NCBI GenBank assembly: GCA_016125275.1
Contig: WGMB01000007.1
Location: forward strand, 62,001 to 126,000
Direction of reading: 5' to 3'
Source: Acidobacteriota bacterium
GTDB lineage: Bacteria > Acidobacteriota > Terriglobia > Bryobacterales > UBA6623
Length of the DNA: 64,000 nt
The notes below the pieces were generated by a model. That model saw only the letters and a program-made list of their open reading frames with translations. It was not told the origin of the DNA and did no database searches. A program made the translations under genes and the position numbers. Of the stretch, positions 27,881 through 35,695 are shown one piece after another. How positions within the stretch are numbered: the first letter of the stretch is position 1; every line of letters starts with the position of its first letter.

Positions 27881-28879
27881 ATGCGCTCGAAACTCCTAGT
27901 CCCGCTGTTGGCCGCCTTGCCGGCCGTCGCTCTGTTGGCTCAATCGTCGGCGCCCCCTCCCCCGGCGGACGAGAAGCCGGAAGACTTCGTCATCCGTGTG
28001 GAAACGGACGTCGTCAACGTGCTGGCGACCGTGCGCGACAAGAAGGGCAACCTGGTCACGAGCCTGACCAAGGACGATTTCGAGATCTATGAGGACGGCG
28101 AGCCGCAGGAGGTTCGCTACTTCACCACCAACACTGACCTGCCGCTGACCATCGGGCTGCTGGTGGACACCTCGGTCAGTCAGGAGCGGCTGCTCTACGA
28201 GGAGCGCAGCGCCGGTTTCGCCTTCTACGACGCGGTGATCCGCAAGGCCAAGGACCTGGCGTTTCTGATGAGCTTCGATGTCGACATCGAGCTGCTACAG
28301 GATCTGACGAGCTCCAAGAACTTACTCCACGACGGCCTGGAACAGCTCCGCATCCAGGGCGGCGGAGGCGGCATCACGCCCGGCCCGGTGCCCCAGAGCG
28401 GCAAGCCGGTGGGCACGGCCATGTACGACGCGATCTACCTGGCCGCCGACGAGGTGCTCAAGCCGCAAGTCGGGCGCAAGGCCATCGTGCTGATCACCGA
28501 CGGCAACGACTACGGCAGCCACTACTCGCTCGACGAAGCGCTGGCGGCCTCGCACAAGTCCGACGTGGTCATCTACTCGGTGCGCTACTTCGACCGCGAG
28601 TTCTACTTCCGCAGCGGCGGTTTCGGCACGGGTGGCGGCGGATCGCTCAAGAAGCTGGCGCAGGAGACCGGCGGCAGCGTGCACGAGGTCTCCCGCAAGC
28701 ACACGCTCAAGGAGATCCTCGACGAGATCAACGCCGAGCTGCGCAGCCAGTACTCGATCGGATACTCGCCCAAGCGCGATCTATCGCAGGAGGGCTTCCG
28801 AAAGCTGCAGGTGCGCGTCAAACCGAAAGGGTATGACGTACAGGCGCGCGAGGGCTACTATCCTTCGGCCGTGCGCTGA
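27881..28879 (+). CDS. Secreted VWFA-domain protein (Acidobacterial VWFA family)
   Basis: This 332-residue protein has a signal peptide (LLVPLLAALPAVALLAQ). A short beta domain (IRVETDVVNVLATVRDKKGN...LTKDDFEIYEDGEPQ) precedes a von Willebrand A domain with the MIDAS-like LPLTIGLLVDTSVSQERL, VGTAMYDAIYLAADEVL and KAIVLITDGNDYGS. It ends with the family's SQYSIGYSPKRDLSQEGFR and YDVQAREGYYPS. This architecture matches the TIGR03436 family expanded in Acidobacteria; function is unknown. A TAGAAT box at 27812-27817 suggests its promoter. A second, diverged copy lies at 62039-63169. Confidence 0.9.
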   Translation: MRSKLLVPLLAALPAVALLAQSSAPPPPADEKPEDFVIRVETDVVNVLATVRDKKGNLVTSLTKDDFEIYEDGEPQEVRYFTTNTDLPLTIGLLVDTSVSQERLLYEERSAGFAFYDAVIRKAKDLAFLMSFDVDIELLQDLTSSKNLLHDGLEQLRIQGGGGGITPGPVPQSGKPVGTAMYDAIYLAADEVLKPQVGRKAIVLITDGNDYGSHYSLDEALAASHKSDVVIYSVRYFDREFYFRSGGFGTGGGGSLKKLAQETGGSVHEVSRKHTLKEILDEINAELRSQYSIGYSPKRDLSQEGFRKLQVRVKPKGYDVQAREGYYPSAVR

Positions 28880-28903
28880 TGCTAGAATCATCTCTGTAAC
28901 CTG

Positions 28904-29782
28904 ATGAAAATACGACACTTTCTGACAATCGGCACGGTCTTGGCCGCGTCCGCCGGGGCCGCCTTCGCCCAGGAGTCGGCTGCGGCCGACGACCGCGTGG
29001 TCGTTACGATCAACGGCGAGGACTACACGGCCAACGAGCTGGACCTGCTGCGGCGCAATCTGCCGGACCAATACCGTCGCCAGACCCAGAACATGAACAA
29101 CGAGACGTTCGTGAAGACGCTGGGCTATCTGCTGACGCTGTCCCAGCGGGCCGAGGACGAAGAGCTGATGGAGAAGGAGCCCTGGAAGACGCAGTTGTGG
29201 TTCAACCAGCTCAACTTCCAGGCGCAAGCCTACCTGGCGACCATCAACTCCACGCTCAAGATCACCGAAGAGGACAAGACCCGCTACTACGAGGAGCACA
29301 AGGACGAGTACTCCGAGGCGCGGGTCTCGGCGATCTATCTGGACTATTCGCCGATTCCGGAGCTGGCCGAGAAGCAGGGCAAAGAGGTGGTGACCGAGCG
29401 CGACGCCTGGGAGAAGGCCGAGAACTTGCTGGTGGAGCTGCGCAACGGCGCCGACTTCGCCGAGCTGGCCAAGGAGAACTCCCAAGACGCCGGGTCGGCG
29501 GCCAAGGGCGGCGACCTGGGCTTCTTCTCGCCGGACGACACCGGACTGTCCCAGGCCATCAAGGACGCCATCTTCAAGCTCGACGCCGGGCAGGTATCGG
29601 CGCCGGTCAAGGACGGCGGCCGCTACTACATCTTCAAGGTCACCGCGCGCCGGCCGCGCGCCTATGACGAGGTCGCCGTCGATGTTCTGCGGCGTCTGCA
29701 GAACCAGATGATGCAGACCAAGCTCGAAGAGCTGCGCCAGTCCGTCGAGATCGAGTTCAAGGACCCGAGCTGGGTGCAGTAG
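28904..29782 (+). CDS. Periplasmic parvulin-type peptidyl-prolyl isomerase
   Basis: This 292-residue protein has a signal peptide (FLTIGTVLAASAGAAFAQ) and a SurA-like N-terminal helical part (VVVTINGEDYTANELDLL). A parvulin domain (about residues 140-250) has ADFAELAKENSQDAGSAAKGG, DLGFFSPDD, FKLDAGQVSAPVKDGGRYYIFKV. Such proteins assist folding of envelope proteins. The gene starts 24 nt after the VWFA gene. A TAGAAT box lies at 28883-28888, so it could have a promoter with a very short leader. Confidence 0.92.
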   Translation: MKIRHFLTIGTVLAASAGAAFAQESAAADDRVVVTINGEDYTANELDLLRRNLPDQYRRQTQNMNNETFVKTLGYLLTLSQRAEDEELMEKEPWKTQLWFNQLNFQAQAYLATINSTLKITEEDKTRYYEEHKDEYSEARVSAIYLDYSPIPELAEKQGKEVVTERDAWEKAENLLVELRNGADFAELAKENSQDAGSAAKGGDLGFFSPDDTGLSQAIKDAIFKLDAGQVSAPVKDGGRYYIFKVTARRPRAYDEVAVDVLRRLQNQMMQTKLEELRQSVEIEFKDPSWVQ

Positions 29783-29800
29783 GCGGCCCCGCCCGAGGGC

Positions 29801-31645
29801 TTAGCGGGACTTGACGCGGGCTTCGAGCTTGCGTCGCAGCTCGGCCGCCTGATCGGGGCGGCCGGCGGCTTCCAGGGCCTGCACGGCTTGCTGGAAGACC
29901 GGCACGACGCGCTCGTCGCCGGCGTCGAGCAACTGCTCCTGGAGCTTGCGGCTGAGCCCGTAGGCCTCGTCGGCTTCGGCCTCGCGCCCTTGCAGCTTGT
30001 GCGCCGTCCCCAGCCGCTCGAGCAGAGCGGACTGCAACAGGCGGTCCTCGCCCACCCGCGCCAGGCCGGTCATGGCGTCGCGTTCGGCTTCTTCATTGCG
30101 TCGCAGATCCAGCAGGACGCCGGAGCGAATCGCGAAAAAGGCCGGGGGAAGCGAGGCCGGGTCGGTGACCGCCGCCAGCGCGTCGAGCACGGCCAGCGTA
30201 CGGTAGGGCGGCCAGCGCAGTTGGCCGGCGTTGAGCGCCGTCCAGACGGCCGCCGGGGCGCGCTGCCCGCTGCGGATCTCCCCCGCCAGCAGGTCGCGAA
30301 AGGCTTCCAGGTCCGGCGGGCCCACCCGCCAGCTCATCTCCAGCTCGAGCTCCCGGCGATTCTGGTCGGCGCCGGCGTAGCGGCACACTTCCGCCAGCAG
30401 CCTGGCGCCGGCTTGGGTGGAGATCGTGACCCGCTGCACCAGAAAGCGCAGCAACTCCAGCGCCAGCCGCTGCCGGGTGGCCTCGCTCAGGCTCTCCCGC
30501 AGGCCGTAGGCCACGGCGGCGTCCTGAAAGCCGTAGACGATCTCGCCGGGCAGGGAGGGATGCTGGAAGCGCTCGGCGAAGTAGTGCGCCTCCGAGTCCG
30601 CGCCCAACGATTCGTCGAGCTCGTCGATCACCTCGTCCATCCGCTCGTCGTCGACGCCCAGAAAGGACAGCAGCGTCTTGACCGGGATGTTGTCGCCGCA
30701 CAGAGTCGCCAGGTGGACGAAGCTCGCCAGCAGCTTGCCGCTCTCCGCGTCACACTCCGCCAGAGCCGTTTCGAGCGAAGCGGCGGCGGAGGTCTCCGCG
30801 CCCCCTTGCCAGCTCCAGCCGCCGGTCGGCCGGGCCGCCAGCAGGCCCTCGTCGGCCAGCCGCGTGATCGCCCGCGCCGCCGCGCCCGCGCCGCCTTGGC
30901 TCTCCCGGTGGATGCGGTCATAGACGGCCGGCGGGATTCCTGGGCGCTCCAGCCGAGACTCGCTGAGCGCTTCGAGCTCGCCGCGGTCGAGCGGCATGAC
31001 GTCGAAGCGGACGTTCGCCCGCCCGCGCACCACCTTGCCCACGCCTTCGCGGCGGTGCGAGGAGATCAGCAGCTTCACGTGCGGCGCGTCCATCGCCAGC
31101 GACAGCAGCGCCTCGCGCAGAGGCATCGGCAGCGACGAGGTGTCCGCCACGTGCAGCGCCAGCCGCTCGTCGTCTCCGAGCCCGGCGGCCAAGGCGGTCC
31201 ACGGCGCGGCGTCGGCCAGGGCGGCCGGCAGCCGCTCCACCAGGGCTTCCGACTCCGGGTCCAGGCCGGCCAGGGCCGCCGCCAGCGAGAGCTCGGTCAA
31301 CCCCGGGCGCGGCGAACGGCCCGCCAGCCGCTCGAAGGCTTGCTGCACGGCCGGCGCGACCGGCCGACCGCGCTTGGCCTGCTGAAACTCCCAGTAGGCG
31401 TGCAGGTTCAGGCTCTCCGGTTCGGCGCCGTCGAGGTCGAGCTCCGCGGCGAAGACCCGCAGGCCCCTGCGGCGCAGCGCGGCTACGCTCTGCCGTTGCA
31501 GGTAGCGACGGCCGCCGCCGGGGAAGCCGGCGAGCACGACCACCGTGGCGCGCTCGGCGTCGGCGTCCTGGAGCTGATCGGCGAGAGCGGCGATCTCGCC
31601 CTCGTGATGCAAGTTGATGGCGAAACCCTGGGAGTCCCTGTCCAC
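29801..31645 (-). CDS. Large protein with degenerate P-loop and C-terminal helical repeats (STAND-like)
   Basis: This 614-residue protein starts at GTG 31645, 6 nt from the formimidoyltransferase stop, so it is in that operon. Residues 33-50 (ATVVVLAGFPGGGRRYLQ) have the place and shape of a Walker A loop, but the invariant Lys-Ser/Thr is replaced by Arg-Arg. A later LALHVADTSSLP and VKLLISSHRREG resemble Walker B and sensor strands of AAA+/STAND ATPases. From about residue 400 on it is helical, ending in TPR-like repeats (LERLGTAHKLQGREAEADEAYGL). The resemblance is structural guesswork; no named family is recognised. Confidence 0.7.
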   Translation of the reverse strand: MDRDSQGFAINLHHEGEIAALADQLQDADAERATVVVLAGFPGGGRRYLQRQSVAALRRRGLRVFAAELDLDGAEPESLNLHAYWEFQQAKRGRPVAPAVQQAFERLAGRSPRPGLTELSLAAALAGLDPESEALVERLPAALADAAPWTALAAGLGDDERLALHVADTSSLPMPLREALLSLAMDAPHVKLLISSHRREGVGKVVRGRANVRFDVMPLDRGELEALSESRLERPGIPPAVYDRIHRESQGGAGAAARAITRLADEGLLAARPTGGWSWQGGAETSAAASLETALAECDAESGKLLASFVHLATLCGDNIPVKTLLSFLGVDDERMDEVIDELDESLGADSEAHYFAERFQHPSLPGEIVYGFQDAAVAYGLRESLSEATRQRLALELLRFLVQRVTISTQAGARLLAEVCRYAGADQNRRELELEMSWRVGPPDLEAFRDLLAGEIRSGQRAPAAVWTALNAGQLRWPPYRTLAVLDALAAVTDPASLPPAFFAIRSGVLLDLRRNEEAERDAMTGLARVGEDRLLQSALLERLGTAHKLQGREAEADEAYGLSRKLQEQLLDAGDERVVPVFQQAVQALEAAGRPDQAAELRRKLEARVKSR

Positions 31646-31650
31646 AAGCT

Positions 31651-32565
31651 TCAGTCTAGCGAGCCCGCCGGGGCCCCCGCCGCTTCGAGGCGCCGCTCGA
31701 GGATTCGTTCCGCCGTGGAAGGCGGCAGCAGCAGCTCCTCGAACGAGGCTCCCTCGAAGGCCGCTCGCGGCGCCAGGCCGATGAGCTCGCTGCCGGCGCA
31801 CTCCACGCCGTCGAGGGCCGCCTCGCGCCGAATGCGCTCGACCACCACGGCCAGGCCGGTCCGCCGGAAGTCGGTGAGGTTCATCGAGACCTGCGTCAGC
31901 CCCTGCCCGGGCAGCTCCAAGCCGAGCGCCTTGACGGCCGGGTAGCCTCCGGAGGATTCGCGGATCAGCCGCGCGATGCGGCGGGCCGGCGCCGGCTCGG
32001 CGGTGCGCAGGTTGACGTTGAAGGCAATCAGGAAGTCCCTGACGCCGACGGCGGTCGCTCCGGCGCTGGGGTGCAGCCGGGGGCCGCCCACGTCGGGCCG
32101 GCGGGCCGGGTCCCGGGGTGCGGCTTCGAGCAATCCTTCGAAGCCGCCTTGGCGAACCGCCTCCAGACGGCGCCGCTCCTCGCGCCGCGCCGCGCGGCCG
32201 TAGAAGTACGACGGCACGCCCAGCCGCGCCCAGAGCTCGTCGGCAAAGGCCTCGGCGGCGGCGAGGCAGTCCGCCCACGCGCCGCCTCGCAGCGGGATGA
32301 ACGGCGCCACGTCGAGCGCCCCGATCCGCGGATGAGCGCCCCGGTGGCGGCGCAGGTCGATCGACTCGACCGCCACGGCCGCCGCCGACAGCAGCGCTTC
32401 CACAAGCGGCTCGGGAGCGCCGGCCAGCGTGAAGACCGAGCGGTTGTGATCGGCGTCCGCGGAATGGTCGAGCAGGAACACGCCCGGAACCTCGGACAGG
32501 GCGGCTCGCAAGCGCTCGAGGACGGCTGCGTCCCGTCCCTCGGAGAAGTTCGGGACGGTCTCCAT
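31651..32565 (-). CDS. Glutamate formimidoyltransferase
   Basis: This 304-residue enzyme transfers the formimino group of formimidoyl-glutamate to tetrahydrofolate at the end of histidine breakdown. It matches the transferase half of FTCD: METVPNFSEGRDAAVL at the start, the VFTLAGAPE region, RRHRGAHPRIGALDVAPFIPLRG with the catalytic-type histidine, and FNVNLRT plus QVSMNLTDF in the C-terminal subdomain. There is no cyclodeaminase domain. The start is ATG 32565, 11 nt after the upstream gene. All key motifs look intact, unlike its partner upstream. Confidence 0.9.
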   Translation of the reverse strand: METVPNFSEGRDAAVLERLRAALSEVPGVFLLDHSADADHNRSVFTLAGAPEPLVEALLSAAAVAVESIDLRRHRGAHPRIGALDVAPFIPLRGGAWADCLAAAEAFADELWARLGVPSYFYGRAARREERRRLEAVRQGGFEGLLEAAPRDPARRPDVGGPRLHPSAGATAVGVRDFLIAFNVNLRTAEPAPARRIARLIRESSGGYPAVKALGLELPGQGLTQVSMNLTDFRRTGLAVVVERIRREAALDGVECAGSELIGLAPRAAFEGASFEELLLPPSTAERILERRLEAAGAPAGSLD

Positions 32566-32576
32566 GAAGCGCGCGC

Positions 32577-33869
32577 TCAACGCCGGGACTCCAGAGGGGC
32601 GCGAGAGCGGTCGGACGATCCTTCTAGCGGCGGCGGCGCTCCGGCGCGGTAGATCACCCGGCCGGCCTGAATCGTCAGGGCGCATAGGTTCACGCCGAAG
32701 AAGTAGGGGATTTCGCGATAGTCCGCCACGTCAAAGACCGTCATGTCGGCCTGCTTGTCCGGCTCGATGGACCCGATTCGGTCGCCCTGTCCGATGGCGA
32801 CGGCGGCGTTCAGGGTCGCGGCCGCGATCGCTTCCTCGGGCATCAAGCGCATCTCCCGGCAGGCCAACGAGATCGCCATCGGCAGGCTGAATCCGGGCGA
32901 CAGCGTCGGCCCAAAGCCGCTGGCCAGCGCCACGGCCGCCCCCCGGTCGACCAACCGGCGCGCCGGCGGATACGGACTCTCTTGATGATAGGCGACCCCG
33001 GGCAGCAGCATCGCGACAGTCTGGGAGTCGGCTAGCAGGTCGATGGCCGCCTCGGAGATCTTTCCCAGCCGCTCGACGCTCGACGCCCCCAGCTCGAGCG
33101 CCAGGCGGACGCAACTGTCGGTCTCGTCGCCGTGATCGAGCAGCTTGAGCGCGAAGCCCCGTTGCCGGGCGCTGACCAGGATGCGCCGGGCGGCGGCGAC
33201 GTCGAACGCGGCGCGACCGAGCTCGACCTCCACGGCGTAGCACAGGCTCTTGCGGCTCCCGAGCTTGTCGAGCACTTCCAGGGCCCTCTCCTCCGCCCGT
33301 GGACGGTCCAAGCCGGGCGGCACGCCGACGCCGAAGACGGCGGCCACGTTCACCGGATCGCCCGCCAAGGCCTGCGCCACGCGCAGCCCCTTGATCTCGG
33401 CCTCCATCTCCAGGTTCTGCCGCGAATGCAGCCCGACCGTCGTGGCGCCGGCGGCGGCGGCCAGGTAGGTCCAGCGGCGGGCGCGGGCGCGCAGCTCTCG
33501 GGCCGGGATCGCACGAATCGAGCTCGGCGTGCGCTCGCCTTGCTCGTTCCACGCCACGGGGGCGCCGGCGATACGCTCTTCGAACCGCCGCAAGGGCGGC
33601 CCGGCGAAAGCCAAGCGCATGTGCGCGTCGACGAAGCCCGGCAGCACGACTTTGCCGGACACGTCGATCACGCGGGCTTCCTTGGCGCGCGAGAGATTCT
33701 CGATCCGGCGCGTCGATCCGACCTCGACGATGCGCTGCCCGTCGATGAGGACCGAGCCGTCCCGGATCAAGCTCAAGTCGGAGAGTTGCAGCCCGCGCCG
33801 AGGGCGAGGACCTCGTAGCGTGATCAATTGCCGAGCCCCGCGCAGAAAGATGAGCTGCTTTCTCGGCAC
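32577..33869 (-). CDS. Imidazolonepropionase-like amidohydrolase lacking its metal ligands
   Basis: This 430-residue protein aligns by eye end to end with HutI, which hydrolyses imidazolonepropionate to formimidoyl-glutamate. The framework motifs are there: GKVVLPGFVDAH, AMLLPGVAYH, MPEEAIAAATLNAAVAIG and REIPYFFGVN. The ligands are not. HxH is H83-M-R85, the strand-5 KxH is KLL (242-244), SADHL is SVERL with Arg267, and ATD is ASG with Gly318. The SGYG substrate loop is absent too. The frame is intact with normal codon use, so this is probably a maintained non-zinc pseudoenzyme or an enzyme with new chemistry. It heads the operon with the formimidoyltransferase. Confidence 0.85.
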   Translation of the reverse strand: MPRKQLIFLRGARQLITLRGPRPRRGLQLSDLSLIRDGSVLIDGQRIVEVGSTRRIENLSRAKEARVIDVSGKVVLPGFVDAHMRLAFAGPPLRRFEERIAGAPVAWNEQGERTPSSIRAIPARELRARARRWTYLAAAAGATTVGLHSRQNLEMEAEIKGLRVAQALAGDPVNVAAVFGVGVPPGLDRPRAEERALEVLDKLGSRKSLCYAVEVELGRAAFDVAAARRILVSARQRGFALKLLDHGDETDSCVRLALELGASSVERLGKISEAAIDLLADSQTVAMLLPGVAYHQESPYPPARRLVDRGAAVALASGFGPTLSPGFSLPMAISLACREMRLMPEEAIAAATLNAAVAIGQGDRIGSIEPDKQADMTVFDVADYREIPYFFGVNLCALTIQAGRVIYRAGAPPPLEGSSDRSRAPLESRR

Positions 33870-34138
33870 GGTCGCCGCATCAGGGATACGCCGAGCTTAG
33901 CAAATAGTACTAGGAAAGGACCTAGAGGTTCTAGTGCAAATAGCCGATGCCTTCTGGCGCAACCCACACGGTTGCTCCGAAGCGAGGCTGAGGCCAATGC
34001 CTTGCCAATCTGCGGGCTTCGACTGAAGGCCCCGACGTTTGCATCCAGCTTAGACTGCTTGGCAGCGGGAAGGAGTTCCCGCAAAAAAGACGGTAAGGCT
34101 CTGCTGCTTTGCCGCCGATAGCGAAACGAGGACCCTTC
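33870..34138. other. Divergent intergenic region with CTAG-rich dyad
   Basis: This 269-nt gap separates the HutI-like operon (minus) from a membrane-protein gene (plus) and is AT-richer than its surroundings. At about 33908-33934 it holds ACTAGG-AAAGGA-CCTAG-AGGTT-CTAGT: an outer ACTAG/CTAGT dyad with a CTAGG/CCTAG hairpin inside, three CTAG tetranucleotides in 27 bases. This is the best operator candidate. I see no good -35/-10 pair and no convincing gene; small open frames here lack ribosome sites. Confidence 0.45.
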
Positions 34139-35695
34139 GTGAGCTCCACGGGAAATTCATCGATCCGCATCGGCTCCCGGGTCGTCTCCGGTGCGTTGCT
34201 GGCGCTGGCCTACGGCTTCAGCGCCTACGCCGCGCCGATCGTCTTCGGCGGCGCGGAGCACAATGCGGGCTACCGTTACTTGCTGTTGCTGACGGCGACG
34301 CTGTTGCTGCTGGCGGCGCACGGCTTTCAGGTCATCCGCAAGAGCCAGATTCAACGGCTGGACTCCTACGGCGGCGGCGTTCGAGACGTCTCCACGGACG
34401 TGACGATGTCGGTCTGGGAGATCTTCTTCGGGTGGCTGGGCTTGGCCTCGGCGCTGATGTTCCTCTACTATGCGGCGCCGGCGACCTTGCTGTCGGAGTG
34501 GCACCCTCGAATCTTCCTGTGCATCGTGGTCTTCCTGGGGGCGACCTACCATCGGGCGCTGGTCTTCGTATATTCCACGCTGCCGTTCGTGCTGACCATC
34601 ACATTGCTGGACGCCTGGTCGGCCTGGAGCGAGGCGGGTCTGCTGGAGACGGCCGCGAAGCTCGGGTTCGTCGCTCTGGACCTGGGCTTGCTGGGCTGGG
34701 CGGTTCACCTGACCCGCAGCCACGGCGTGTTCACCGTCAGCGAGCTGGAGCTGCCGGTCGGCCCGGGCCGGATCGGCGGAAGGCTCTGCGCCGTCATCCG
34801 CAGCCGGCAGAGCGCCGTGCCGGAGGCGGGCTATCAGCTCGACCTGAGCTGCATCCGGCAGTTCCGCGAAGGGGCCGGACGCTCGAGCGGCGAGGTGCTG
34901 TTCCACTTCCGCAAGCTGGTGCGCGGCGACTTGCCGGGCGCGCGCTTCAGCGGCAGCTCGGTGCCGGTGGAGTTCGACCTGCCCGAGGCGGCGCTGGCGA
35001 GCGCGGCGGCCGGCGGCGCCAGGATCTCTTGGACGCTGCGGGCGACGGCGCAGTTGCCGGAGGCGGACTTTGGGTGCGCCTTCGAGACGCCCGTGCGCGA
35101 CAGCGACGACGGCTGGGCTTCGCCGGCCGGCTGGACCCTGTCGGACCTCTCCGGCGCGCAGCGCCCGGTGGCGCCGCGCGGCGCGCAGCGGGTGGGCAAC
35201 GCCCTGGTCTTTCGCGACGAAGTGCACCCGAACGCCTCGAGCGAGCTCATCACGCTGGCCTGCCTGCTGTTCTGGTTCCAGCTCATGTGGCTGACCACGG
35301 CGAGCGGCATCGACTGGTCGACCTGGGCGATGTTCGCGGCCGGCATCGGCTTCTTGGGCGTGTTGCTGGCGCCGTGGATCGTCGGTCACGAGACGCGGAT
35401 CGAGAACGGGCAGGCCGTCATCACGCGGCGCACGCCCTGGGGCAAGAAGCAGGAGTCGCTGCCCCTCGACGAGATCGAGACGATCGAGGCCGCGCCGGAC
35501 GGCTGGCGCACCGGTCTGGTGGACGCCACGCGCTACTACCGGGTGCAAATGACCACCAGCCGCGGGAAGCGGGCGATCGCTCTGTCGCACTTCCGGGAGA
35601 AACGGCTGGCCGAAGCCGTGGCCGAGCAGGTGGGCGAAGCGATCGGCCAAGCCGTCGCTAGGAACCAAGCCCAGCCGCTGAGCCGGGTCGGCTGA
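34139..35695 (+). CDS. Multi-spanning membrane protein of unknown function
   Basis: This 518-residue protein starts at GTG 34139 with GAGGA 8 nt upstream; a TTG 30 nt earlier is less likely. It has four to five N-terminal hydrophobic helices (for example VVSGALLALAYGFSAYAAPI, YRYLLLLTATLLLLAAH, ASALMFLYYAAPATLL, ALVFVYSTLPFVLTITLL). A soluble beta-rich middle (about residues 210-370) follows, then two helices (ITLACLLFWFQLMWLTT and AMFAAGIGFLGVLLAPWIV) and a C-terminal PH-like strand region (VITRRTPWGKKQESLPLDEI). The fold of middle plus tail recalls DUF3592-like membrane proteins, but I cannot name the family. It overlaps the convergent kinase gene by 38 nt. Confidence 0.8.
   Translation: MSSTGNSSIRIGSRVVSGALLALAYGFSAYAAPIVFGGAEHNAGYRYLLLLTATLLLLAAHGFQVIRKSQIQRLDSYGGGVRDVSTDVTMSVWEIFFGWLGLASALMFLYYAAPATLLSEWHPRIFLCIVVFLGATYHRALVFVYSTLPFVLTITLLDAWSAWSEAGLLETAAKLGFVALDLGLLGWAVHLTRSHGVFTVSELELPVGPGRIGGRLCAVIRSRQSAVPEAGYQLDLSCIRQFREGAGRSSGEVLFHFRKLVRGDLPGARFSGSSVPVEFDLPEAALASAAAGGARISWTLRATAQLPEADFGCAFETPVRDSDDGWASPAGWTLSDLSGAQRPVAPRGAQRVGNALVFRDEVHPNASSELITLACLLFWFQLMWLTTASGIDWSTWAMFAAGIGFLGVLLAPWIVGHETRIENGQAVITRRTPWGKKQESLPLDEIETIEAAPDGWRTGLVDATRYYRVQMTTSRGKRAIALSHFREKRLAEAVAEQVGEAIGQAVARNQAQPLSRVG

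Noticed and set aside
32577-33869. Calling the imidazolonepropionase-like gene a pseudogene
   Set aside because: The frame is full length with no stop or frameshift, framework motifs are conserved and it is tightly packed in an operon, so loss of ligands looks selective rather than decay.
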